In this document: positions 46,493 to 56,759 of the stretch, piece after piece | Layout of the letters: each line of letters opens with the position of its first letter | How positions within the stretch are numbered: the first letter of the stretch is position 1 | Source: Cymbomonas tetramitiformis | Taxonomy: Eukaryota; Chlorophyta; Pyramimonadophyceae; Pyramimonadales; Pyramimonadaceae | Reading direction: 5' to 3' | DNA: 64,000 nucleotides | Assembly (NCBI GenBank): GCA_001247695.2 | Contig: LGRX02024716.1 | Coordinates: forward strand, 1-64,000 | Position numbers and translations under genes: made by a program | Notes under the pieces: generated by a model | Database searches by the model: none | What the model was told of the DNA's origin: nothing | What the model saw: the letters and a program-made list of their open reading frames with translations, nothing else

Positions 46493-47122
46493 AACTCACA
46501 GCTAAGTTGGAATACTTCGCTGCAATGGCGGTAGCTTCCTCCACCCCCGAGTTGTGCACCCTCACGTGGTCCCGGATGCCTTGTTCCACAGTGATAGGAA
46601 CTGAGGGGTATCTCCACTCCTCCAAGGCTGCTGTCTCCGAGCTCGAAGGTTGTCCTGAGGATACTGAACTCGACACTCCCCCTCCTGTCCCCGAGGTCTG
46701 CGCTGTGCTGGCTCCAGAATGGTTATGCACCGCCAACTGCCATGCCTCATCCTCACTCAGCGTTGGATGCAAGGCTTTGGTGTATTCGTACCACACTAAG
46801 TCTGTGTCCTTCGGTGTGGGGGAACGCGCTGGCAACGGGTGAGGGGTACTCCTCTCCTGCAGCACTGTCCTCTGGGCAGCCATCATAGCTTCCCACCCCT
46901 CTTGCTCCCAGTGCACGTCTTCTCCTGCAGCCTTCGCACTGGCTATAGCCCGCTGTCTCTCCGCAGGCAGACACTCGAAGGCCTGGTCTCTAAGCGCCTT
47001 GTCCTTCAGCAGGGTTTTTACCGCCATCTCTGGCGTCAGGGGGTGGTTCTCCTCAACCGCTACAGCCCTAGCCTTTCCCTTCTCCTCAGCTGTGAACTTG
47101 CTTCGCTTCTTGGGCTTCTTGG

Positions 47123-47153
<31 letters not shown>

Positions 47154-47342
47154 CTTCTTGAATCTTCGCCGCCCTCTGCTCCGCTCTTCACTGTCGTCAC
47201 TGCTGCTGCTGCGGTATCTGCGCTCCCTCTCTGGTGATACTGATTTTTCACTGAGCGACGATTCGCTACCGCTGCTGCTGCTGGGGTCGTCCTCAGGGAA
47301 TCCTCGCTGAGCTGACTGGCTGTTGCTGGGTGCTGCCACCAA
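46467..47342 (-). CDS. Gag-like ORF of retroelement A, segment after the transposon
   Basis: 291 aa. Ser-rich N-terminus, a run of Lys from a (CTT)n tract (about 47120-47157), then a mixed helical region (AVKTLLKDKALRDQAFECLP). Its first codons follow directly on the target-site duplication of a 2.5 kb transposon. In the reconstructed empty site this frame is continuous with the ORF that ends at 49839, so it is the downstream piece of one interrupted gene. The ATG at 47342 is probably not a native start. Confidence 0.55.
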
Positions 47343-47343
47343 T

Positions 47344-49866
47344 GGCTACTGCCCCGCGCTCCAGCACTGTCACAAGTACTTTAGTAAAACCATTATGGGG
47401 CCTTTTCAACAGGTTCCACGGGTCAAGTTACAGCTCAGAAAAATCATTTCGGACCCTTTTGAATTATTTTGAATGATAGTGCACGCTACAAGCAACTTTA
47501 GGTGTGAGTAAATCGCGTGTGCTTTCATGCTATAAAACACCAGAAAATTAATTAATTTCGAAAGTACTATCACAAGTACTTTGACTACGAAGGTGTTTTC
47601 GCTCGGTAGATGGCCATATATATTCGTATAGGGTGATAGGACTCTTCATTGGGATGTACTCGAACTGTGCAACATGCATTACCCCATGAGAATGCCGGTA
47701 TCCTGCCATAACCATGGCAACTATCGCCGCATGTGAGAAAAACTGATTTTTTGGATGTTTTTCACTTATAAAATTTCGAGTTCCATCGTACCGCATCCCT
47801 GATTGTGATCCCATGGAGCGAAGGTCCGAGCACATTAAGGTCTCAAAAAATCAATATTGATATCTACTTTGATGTTTTGCACACCCTAGTGCTACCTCGA
47901 TCACACATCGAGCTCGCCGTGCCGTTTTCTTCTCGTGGGTATGCGCAGGCTGGAGCAAAGAAATAGCCCCCAAAATCAGGGTTTCCTTGTCGAAACCCAA
48001 AACGTCATAACCTCTTCGTTACTTAGAGTTATGTGAGTTATGACATGATATTTCATGCACATACACTCCACTTGACTAGGAAACCTTCACACATATGGAT
48101 ATATCATGCATCCACGACTCAAAATTGATGACTTTGATCATTACCCACTACTTTTGCAGGGTCACCATACTAGAAAAATCCCCAAAAAATCATTTATCAT
48201 CAAAAGTCGTGAATGATGGGAAATTTTCATCCTTAAGACCCTATAAGTGCACGAAAATCATTATAAGTTCATGAAATATATCAGATACTCGACTAATTGC
48301 GGCGCAATGTAGGGTTGCCCTCTGCTGCATAAACGTATATAATCATATATATTGCACATTTTGCTATGATACTTCGATTAAAGTCCAAAAAAGGGCCTCG
48401 TAGTCCACAACATCGTTACAAATCATCTCCGAGCGATACTCGGTACAAGGGTGACCATCGGGAGAATCCATGGCATGCTACTTGTGTATGCGTACTAGTA
48501 CACTGTCTGCTAGGCCCTGGCATCTCTTCATAACTCGAATATGCACCTTAGACATCGACCGGGGTCCCCAAAAATGGGTCTCGTAGTCCACAACATCGTT
48601 ATACATCATCACCGAGCGATACTCGGTACAAGGGTGCCCGTTGGGAGAATCCATGGTATGCTACTTGTGTATGCGTACTAGTACGCTGTCCGCTAGGCCC
48701 TGGCATCTCTTCAAAGCTCCAAAATGCACCTTAGACATCGACCGGGGTCCCCAAAATGGGTCTCGTAGTCCACAACATCGTTGTACATCATCACCGAGCG
48801 ATACTCGGTACAAGGGTGACCATTGGGAGAATCCATGGCATGCTACTTGTGTATGCGTACTAGTACGCTGTCTGCTAGGCACTGGTATCTCTTCATAACT
48901 CGAATATGCACCTTAGACATCGACCGGGGTCCCCGAAAATGGGTCTCGTAGTCCACAACATCGTTACAAATCATCTCCGAGCGATACTCGGTACAAGGGT
49001 GCCCGTTGGGAGAATCCATGGTATGCTACTTGTGTATGCGTACTAGTACGCTGTCCGCTAGGCCCTGGCATCTCTTCAAAGCTCCAATATGCACCTTAGA
49101 CATCGACCGGGGTCCCCGAAAATGGGTCTCGTAGTCCACAACATCGTTGTACATCATCTCCGAGCGATACTCGGTACAAGGGTGACTATTGGGAAAATCC
49201 ATGGTATGCTACTTGTGCATGCGTACTAGTACGATGTCTGCTAGGCTCTGGCATCTCTTCATAACTCGAATATGCACCTTAGACATCGACCCGGGTCCCC
49301 CAAAATGGGTCTCGTAGTCCGCAACATCGTTATACATCATCACCGAGCGATACTCGGTACAAGGGTGCCCGTTGGGAGAATCCATGCCATGCTTCTTGTG
49401 TACCCCAACCTACCATGAGATTGATTTGTGTAAACACACTTGTAGGGTTGGGTTTAACCCGCAACTTATTACCACAAATGGCATCACGCCAACAGGCTCA
49501 CACCCACAAACATCATTGGCCAACATACACCCCTTGGATATGTGTGGTCGCCCGGGCAATCTCACGCCAAGAGCTACTCCAAAAAAATTCGTAAAGATGG
49601 CCAACTGTTTGAACACCCAGTGCGGAAACCGCAATGTAACAAAAAATGCTACCCCCTCGGCAATATGCATCCAGTGGGAAGGCGACAAGTGGTTTAGAGG
49701 CCAATGGCACAAAAGACAATCATGTTTGGGTCACAAAGTCAACATAATATGAAGGGCAGTATGACCGTAGCCTTAAAAGACACCGAAAAAAATTATGGCG
49801 TGAAAGTACTTGTCATAGTGCTTTAGAGCTCGAAAGTACTATGACAAGTACTGTGGGGCAGTAGCC
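47344..49866. mobile_element. 2.5 kb TIR transposon, non-autonomous
   Basis: The ends are inverted copies of GGCTACTGCCCC (47344-47355 and 49855-49866), extended inward by imperfect inverted repeats containing ACAAGTACTTT. Direct duplications ACCAAT flank it (47338-47343 and 49867-49872). Without the element and one duplication the surrounding gag frame is open across the site. No transposase ORF is seen. The interior has extra palindromes (GAAAGTACTATCACAAGTACT near 47560 and a similar one at 49832) and a 183 bp tandem array. A 6 bp duplication fits only a few DNA-transposon superfamilies, and none is assigned. Confidence 0.8.
48397..49395 (+). repeat. 183 bp tandem repeat array inside the TIR transposon
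   Basis: CTCGTAGTCCACAACATCG recurs (with one variant) at 48397, 48580, 48762, 48945, 49128 and 49311, a period of 182-183 bp. Each unit includes a CCGAGCGATACTCGG palindrome, GTATGCGTACTAGTACG and ATGCACCTTAGACATCGACC. Copies differ by a few percent and alternate between small variants (TCCATGGTATG and TCCATGGCATG), suggesting a higher-order duplication. Confidence 0.92.
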
Positions 49867-49872
49867 ACCAAT

Positions 49873-52622
49873 GATGCTGACTGATCTGACGGAACTACAG
49901 GGAGCACAACAAACCTGTTGCTCTGAGCTGGGTACTCATCTCGTCGGTTCAGAGCTCGTGCTCGTCCGAAGTTGATTCCCGCGAAGTACTCAACTGGAAT
50001 TCCTCCTTCGTGTCTGAGAGCTCCATGTCTCAACATGCGAGCGTACTCCCTCGAGCTCACTTGGTCCTTCAAGTCCTGCAGGTTCGTCACGGTGGCTGCG
50101 TACAACTGCATACGGCCATGCTGGGTACGTGGTTCATTATTAAACCAGCGTACGAGGGGTTCTCTCTCCTTTCTGGTAGCTGCCACCAACTGCAGCCTAA
50201 CTGGGGTACTCTGCTGAGATCCAGCGCTCTCCCCACTATGGTTGCTCCAGAAGGAATTGTCATCCTCAGTCCACTTCAGCACCCTCGCCTTCTGATCTGG
50301 CCCTTTCCTGCTGTGAACTCTGCCGAGAACATCCTGCTCAGACAATCTTCCTGGGCCTTTCTGCTGATGTCTGGTCGAAGATCGGGATGACGTACTGGCT
50401 GCCGGTGCTGAGGTTGAGCCGCTGACGGGTGCAACTGAGTCCGGGTTGTGAACTGGCAAGTCCGCAGGCTGTAACCCGTGTGTCTCTCTCAACTGTCTGA
50501 CCGAACGTGCTCCCGCTTGCAGTTGCGACCCATGAGCCTCCAGCGCAGTCACCAAGCCTGGACTGACTAGGTCACCTGACGCTGGCATCGGTGCTGGAGG
50601 GTTACCGGGCGCTGGCAGCTGGGGAAATACATCAGCGTAGCTGAGCCGGGCAGCGCTCGTGTGAACCGCTGGAACGACGCCCACATGGACTGCCGGGGCA
50701 GCGCTTGCCAAAGTTGCTGGAGCGGCGCATGTCTGAGCCGCTGGGGCAGCGCCTGCATGGACCGCTGGGGCGGCGCTTGCGTGGTCCGCTGGAACAGCAC
50801 CTGCGTGGGCTGCCAGGACAGCGCTTGCCAGAGCCGCTGGGGTAGCGCCTGCATGGGCTGTTGGGTCAGCGCCTGCGTGAGCGGCTGGGGCGGCGCCTGC
50901 GTGAGCCGCTGGGGCAGCGCCTGCGTGGGCTGCTGGGGCAGCGCCTGCGTGCGCAGCCGGGGTAGCGCCTGCGTGGGCTGCTGGGGCAGCGCCTGCGTGA
51001 GCGGCTGGGGCGACGCTTGCGTGAGCCGCTGGGGCAGCGCCTGCGTGGGCCGCTGGGACCGCACCTGCGTGGGCGGCTGGGGCAGCGCCTGAGAGGGCTG
51101 CTGGGGCAGTGCCTGCGTGGGCCGTTGGGGCAGCGCCTGCTCGGACGGCTGAGGCAGCACCTGCGATGGCTCTACTGCGCTGAATCAGCAGCTCTGTGCG
51201 CTCCGATAACCTCCTGGTTCGTTCTGCGCGTCCCTCGCTGGCTGCCGCTGGGGCGCTGATCACACCGGTTGTTGCCACTGCTGCCAGTTTTCCCGGCGTC
51301 GTCGTTGAGTCTGTCAGCGTGCTCGCGGAAATTTGGCCAGAGCCTCCGGCGGCCCTGGTCCCCGATCCCCCACGTTTGGGCAAGACGTAGCAGTGCTGGC
51401 CCTTGTCGCTGTCGTCGCTGGAATTTCGCGATAGCCTCCGGCGGCCCTGGACGACGTGGAGACCCGATCCTCCACATTCGGGCAAGACACCGCTGCGCTG
51501 GCTCCCATTACTGTCGTTGGCAAAATTTCGCCATAGCCTCCGGCGGGCCTGGACGACGTGGAGACCCGATCCTCCACATTCGGGCAAGACATAGCAGTGC
51601 TGGCCTCTTGTCGCAGCGTCGCTGAATTTCGCGATAGCCTCCGGCGGCCCCGGACGACGTGGAGACCCGATCCTCCACATCGGTGACACCGCTGCGCTGG
51701 GCCCTCTACTGTCGTGGCAAAATTTCGCCATAGCCTCCGGCGGCCCTGGACGACGTGGAGACCCGATCCTCCACATTTGGGCAAGAAGTGATAGGCGCAG
51801 GTCCCGAGGCCAATGACGCAGACAAAATCGCTGGGTCAGGAGCACCGCTCTGCGTGACGTCAGTAAAGAACACTGTAGGAGATACTGCGCAGGAACCAGC
51901 GCTGAGCTGTGAAGCCGGCAGCAAGGGTCCTACTGGTGTCGGTTCTCCTCCCCCCCCTCAGGGCTGGTAGATCCTGCAGGGTTAACAGGGCCCGGGTGCA
52001 AGGGTGCCTGTCCAGCACCTGGTGCGGCAAGGAAAGCAGGCGTAGAGGAAGGCTGCACCGGTTCAGGTGTGAGGGCACCGAAGGGAACCGGTGACACGGG
52101 TCTCACTGCAACGGGGGCAGCCGGCACCTGCGTTTGCCATAGCGATCTCGGCTGCAGTTGGTGCTGGTGCGGTTGCTGTTGGTGCCAAAGCAATTGTCGT
52201 TGCAGTTCCAATTGTCGCTGGTGGTGCACGAACTGCTGAAACTCCAGCTGCTGCGACGTTTGCGGTTGCAATTGCGGCTGGCTCACAAATTGCTGTTGTG
52301 GAAAAATCTGCTGTTGCGGCGTCTGCGGTTGCAATTGCGGCTGGCTCACAAATTGCTGTTGTTGAAAAATCTGCTGCTGCGGCGTCATCATTAACCCGGC
52401 GTCGAAAACAGCTCCCGGAGGGTACGCAGCGAATTGTGCAGAGTTGTCGTACGGAAATTGCGGAAACCCAGCTGATTGCGGTACGAGTGACGGCGGAACC
52501 CCGAAATGGGCGCCCAAATTTGACACCGCCGATACAAACGGCGTCCCTGGCTGCGGAGAAGCACCCGTACCAGCGACGGGCAGATACGCCCCAGAGCTAC
52601 TTAAATTGTCGTCGTTCATCAT
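49873..52622 (-). pseudogene. Gag-like region of retroelement A, N-terminal part
   Basis: The ORF 51930-52622 (230 aa, Gln-rich, with repeated QPQLQPQTPQQQIF-type units) ends at an in-frame TAG. The same frame resumes and stays open from about 51845 to the transposon border. The middle has two tandem-repeat parts: about 120 bp units (51170-51780) whose reading frame drifts (VEDRVSTSSRAAGGY in one frame), and 30 bp units coding AAPAAHAG-type repeats (50690-51160). The C-terminal part (DQKARVLKWTEDDNSFWSN to LRHEGGIPVEYFAG) looks like a real folded domain. With the 3' pieces at 45230-47342 it forms a damaged Gag-like gene. Confidence 0.55.
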
Positions 52623-53273
52623 TGCTGCGTCGCACTAGCTGACGTGTTTCGGCGACAAATTCCGGTCAGAATACGATCGATTACCGTTGAGACAGCTGGC
52701 AAATTAAAATCGTGCGGAAAGGTCGCCCGGAAAAGAAGATTTCCCGCGCAACGAAACGCTGCTGCCGTTGATTACTTCTCTAGCTTTGCGCACAGATACG
52801 GCAGCAAGCTAGAGCCGCAGACAGACGTTGATTCACACACGAATTTGCCGCAGAAAGACAATTCGTGCGGAAAGATCACCGTACGAAGCAGAAAAGCACC
52901 AAAATACGGTGCAGAGGTCGTCGTCCAATTGCTGTCGTACGGCTGTGTCGGTACGGATTGTCACGGGCGCCTGCCTCGTTGAAAATTTGTTGAATTTAAG
53001 TCAAAATTCCAGTCGCGCGAAGAATCCTTCGGAAAGGTCGCTCAGAGAAGGAGAATTGGACCAGCGGCAAGCTGTGTAGTCGTCATTATGTCGGCACAGT
53101 GTCGATATGTTATGCAGACATACAGTGTTCTCAAGAGAACAGGTTGTGCCGTTGTCGAGGCACGATTCCTTCGCCCAAGGGCGGAAAATTCAGGCTAAAA
53201 TTATGTTGGTACAACGCGTTGTAGAACGCAGATACTAACGGAAGTCGTGAACCACGACCACGCTGATACCAGT
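52623..53273 (-). other. 5' leader of retroelement A with primer-binding site
   Basis: No gene. On the minus strand the LTR end (...CCGAACA) is followed by AC and then TGGTATCAGCG (53261-53271), a good match to a tRNA-Met-type primer-binding site at the usual 2 nt spacing. The rest is an untranslated leader leading to the ATG at 52622. Confidence 0.65.
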
Positions 53274-53940
53274 TGTTCGGTTGTGAGGACTGAACCAGTC
53301 TCACAAGGGTGCAAGTAACACTTACAGGGAATATGGTACTGGGACCATACAGTAGGGTGATATCGGAAGACTTTGTATACTGTCGGATATTTCGTATAAC
53401 TTAGGTGAACTTTCACTGTTTGAAGTTACGAGACACCAGAGGTCAGTGCCAATGTGTAACTAATTCAAAAACTGACATGAGAGCTTGTTCAGCTCTTTAA
53501 GTAGTAACATGTCGACTCGAATTCCCTCAGATCTCATCCGAATTCGACAGTCACAGTGCTCAGTCACTTCATGTTCACATATCCTATGACCTGTCTTGTC
53601 ATTTAGCCCTTGGGCTGCAGCTGCCAGTCATACAATGATCACTGCTCTGAATTGCTGAATAGTCATAGATCTGATGATGTGGCAAGAACTGGGGCTCTCC
53701 TGGTTTCCCTCCAGTTCTGTGTGGCTGTTTGAATATAAAATGGTTCCCCCCATTTCTGGAATGGTTTCCCACCAATTCTCTCAACCTGATCTGCTGTGGT
53801 TGCAGATGTTCAAAAAGTCACAAGCTGTCAGTCACCCTCGTCATACCTCGCGGTCATACTGGTGACTATCATCGGTGCTGCCACTCGTCATTCTGACACG
53901 TCTGTCTCTCGTCTGACTCGCGATACACCCTAGTACAACA
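53274..53940 (-). mobile_element. 5' LTR of retrotransposon A
   Basis: 667 bp. On the minus strand it starts TGTTGTACTAGGGTG, directly against a truncated host repeat, and ends ACAACCGAACA two bases before the primer-binding site. TG...CA ends and the PBS support the call. Its inner end has a hairpin (TGTGAGGACTGAACCAGTCTCACA region) like that of the LTR at 35856, so A and B belong to related families, but overall identity is low and they are not a pair. Confidence 0.7.
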
Positions 53941-54090
53941 ATGCTTTGCTTTTTGCTTCCCAGCATGCCATGCCATAACGCGTGGGTGGCGTCGTGGTAC
54001 ATACACGCGACTGTTGTGGCACTGTCATCGTTAGCGTCTGGCGATCGTGAGATGGAAAATTCGACTGTATCGCCCGTTGGGATTCGAGCT

Positions 54091-54122
<32 letters not shown>
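53941..54122 (+). repeat. Truncated host repeat copy
   Basis: The 3' half of a type I unit from TGCTTTGCTTTTTGC through GGGATTCGAGCTTTG to the CTG tract, cut on the left by the LTR and on the right by the 610 bp repeat array. It does not continue the copy cut at 35855: about 150 bp of the unit is present twice, so the flanks are not one simple insertion site. Confidence 0.9.
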
Positions 54123-54123
<1 letters not shown>

Positions 54124-56555
54124 AGTAAAAAATGGTATCGATTTTCTGAAAAAACTGGACCGTCATAGAGATATCGACCCAACTTCAAAATCGGCATCCC
54201 CGCTGGGAAATCGTCATAAGTTATCTACTTGACCCTAGGGAAGTCCAATCGACCCCCCTTCGTTGGGTCCTGGAGTGTCCGTAAACCCCCTGAAATCGAA
54301 GGTGGCTGGCCCCATGATATCTCGATGACGGTTTGCCCTCCAATTCTGGAGGGAACCCCAGGGGCAGTGATTCAGCTGCATTGTGCGAGCTGTAGCGTAG
54401 GGCCCATAGCCATATTTCGGTGCACACAGGGGTCGAGTAGGTCCCTTGGGATAATTTGTACGCCGCGTGGGGCTAAGGGGGGCGAGAAAAACCTGCAAAA
54501 GTTTTGCAGAATTTTTGGGGGTTAGTCATGGAAGTCCGGAGGGGGTAATCAGTGTGGTGGGTGGGTGAACTGAAGGTGGGTTGTCGAGTGATTCCCTTGA
54601 TGGCTAAGGGCGTGCGAGCTACTTGGATACTCCGCACGACATGCCTATAAGTCACCTGAGGGGTGGGGGGTGGAGGGGTGGGAGAATAGTGGGATGACAG
54701 CCCGTGGCCGGCACTCGCGAGAGGTCTACGTGACTGAGTAAAAAATGGTATCGATTTTCTGAAAAAACTGGACCGTCATAGAGATATCGACCCAACTTCA
54801 AAATCGGCATCCCCGCTGGGAAATCGTCATAAGTTATCTACTTGACCCTAGGGAAGTCCAATCGACCCCCCTTCGTTGGGTCCTGGAGTGGCCGTAAACC
54901 CCCTGAAATCGAAGGTGGCTGGCCCCATGATATCTCGATGACGGTTTGCCCTCCAATTATGGAGGGAACCCCAGGGGCAGTGATTCAGCTGCATTGTGCG
55001 AGCTGTAGCGTAGGGCCCATAGCCATATTTCGGTGCACAGGGGTCGAGTAGGTCCCTTGGGATAATTTGTACGCCGTAGGGCTAAGGGGGGCGAGAAAAA
55101 CCTGCAAAAGCTTTGCAGAATTTCTTGGGGTTAGTCATAGAAGTCCGGAGGGGGTAATCAGTGTGGTGGGTGGGTGAACTGAAGGTGGGTTGTCGAGTGA
55201 TTCCCTTGATGGCTAAGGGCGTGCGAGCTACTCGGATACTCCACAAGACATGCCTATAAGTCCCCTGAGGGGTGGGGGGTGGAGGGGTGGGAGAATAGTG
55301 GGATGACAGCCCGTGGCTGGCACTCGCGAGAGGTCTACGCGACTGAGTAAAAAATGGTATCGATTTTCTGGAAAAACTGGACCGTCATAGAGATAATATC
55401 GACCCAACTTCAAAATCGGCATCCCCCGCGCTGGGAAATCGTCATAAGTTATCTACTTGACCCTAGGGAAGTCCAATCGACCGCCCTTGGGTCCTGGAGT
55501 GGCCGTAAACCCCCTGGAATCGAAGGTGGCTGGCCCCATGATATCTCTATGACGGTTTGCCCTCCAATTCTGGAGGGAACCCCAGGGGCAGTGATTCAGC
55601 TGCATTGTGCGAGCTGTAGCGTAGGGCCCATAGCCATATTTCGGTGCACAGGGGTCGAGTAGGTCCCTTGGGATAATTTGTACGCCATGGGGCTAAGGGG
55701 GGCGAGAAAAACCTGCAAAAAGTTTGCAGAATTTCTGGGGTCAAGTCATGGAAGTCCGGAGGGGGTAATCAGTGTGGTGGGTGGGTGAACTGAAGGTGGG
55801 CTGTCGAGTGATTCCCTTGATGGCTAAGGGCGTGCGAGCTACTCGGATACTCCACAAGACATGCCTATACTGTAAGTCCCCTGAGGGGTGGGGGGTGGAG
55901 GGGTGGGAGAATAGTGGGATGACAACCCGTGGCTGGCACTCGCGAGAGGTCTACGCGACAGAGTAAAAAATGGTATCGATTTTCTGAAAACAACTTGACC
56001 GTCATAGAGATATCGACCCAACTTCAAAATCGGCATCCCCGCTGGGAAATCGTCATAAGTTATCTACTTGACCCTAGGGAAGTCCAATCGACCCCCTTTG
56101 GGTCCTGGAGTGGCCGTAAACCCCCTGAAATCGAAGGTGGCTGGCCCCATGATATCTCTATGACGGTTTGCCCTCCAATTCTGGAGGGAACCCCCAGGGG
56201 CAGTGATTCAGTTGCATTGTGCGAGCTGTAGCGTAGGGCCCATAGCCATATTTCGGTGCACAGGGGTCGGGTAGGTCCCTTGGGACAATCCGTACGCCGT
56301 GGAGCTAAGGGGGGCGAGAAATACCTGCAAAAGGTTTGCAGAATTTCTGGGGGTTAGTCATAGAAGTCCGGAGGGGGTAATCAGTGTGGTGGGTGGGTGA
56401 ACTGAAGGTGGGCTGTCGGATGTCGAGTGATTCCCTTGATGGCTAAGGGCGTGCGAGCTACTCGGATAGTCCACAAGACATGCCTATGTCCCCTGAGGGG
56501 TGGGGGGTGGAGGGGTGGGAGAATAGTGGGATGACAGCCCGTGGCTGGCATGGCT
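54123..56555 (+). repeat. Four tandem copies of a ~610 bp repeat
   Basis: GAGTAAAAAATGGTATCGAT recurs at 54123, 54736, 55345 and 55961; spacings are 613, 609 and 616 bp. Units are near-identical and differ by small indels and point changes. ORFs in them (up to ~100 codons, both strands) are repeated with indels that break them, so no gene is called. The last copy ends at about 56550 with GCCCGTGGCTGGCA. Confidence 0.93.
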
Positions 56556-56755
56556 CACGTATGACAATCGTATACGATTGTCAAGCTTTGGCGTTAGGTT
56601 CGTCTTCCTGACGCACGTTTGACAATCGTATACGATTGTCAAGCTCTGGCGTTAGGTTCGTCTCCCTGACTCACGTTTAACAATCGTATTCGATTGTCAA
56701 GCTCTGTTATTAGGTTCGTCTCCCTGACGCACGTTTGACACTCGCCCATTAGAAA
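56556..56755. repeat. 58 bp repeats built on a 20 bp palindrome
   Basis: The perfect palindrome GACAATCGTATACGATTGTC is at 56563 and 56621; a variant with two changes is at 56679, and a fourth copy is reduced to GACACTCG at 56737. Period 58 bp. Spacers carry TTAGGTTCGTC and TCCCTGACGCACG. Cruciform-forming sites with regular spacing may be protein-binding sites or a transposon end. Confidence 0.92.
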
Positions 56756-56759
56756 TCCC

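Noticed and set aside
46999..47310. Hydrophobic plus-strand ORF with a Phe run resembling a membrane protein
   Set aside because: Antisense of the (CTT)n-encoded Lys run in the Gag-like ORF.
48397..49395. Regular repeats considered as a CRISPR array
   Set aside because: The 183 bp units are contiguous with no unique spacers, in a eukaryotic context.
47365..49820. CACTA-type transposon with ends CACTGTCACAAG and CACTATGACAAG
   Set aside because: No target duplication fits those borders; the outer GGCTACTGCCCC ends have an exact 6 bp duplication and restore an open frame, so they are the real termini.
50661..51092. 143 aa plus-strand ORF rich in Cys, Gly and Trp
   Set aside because: It is the antisense of the 30 bp minisatellite in the Gag-like ORF, not an independent gene.
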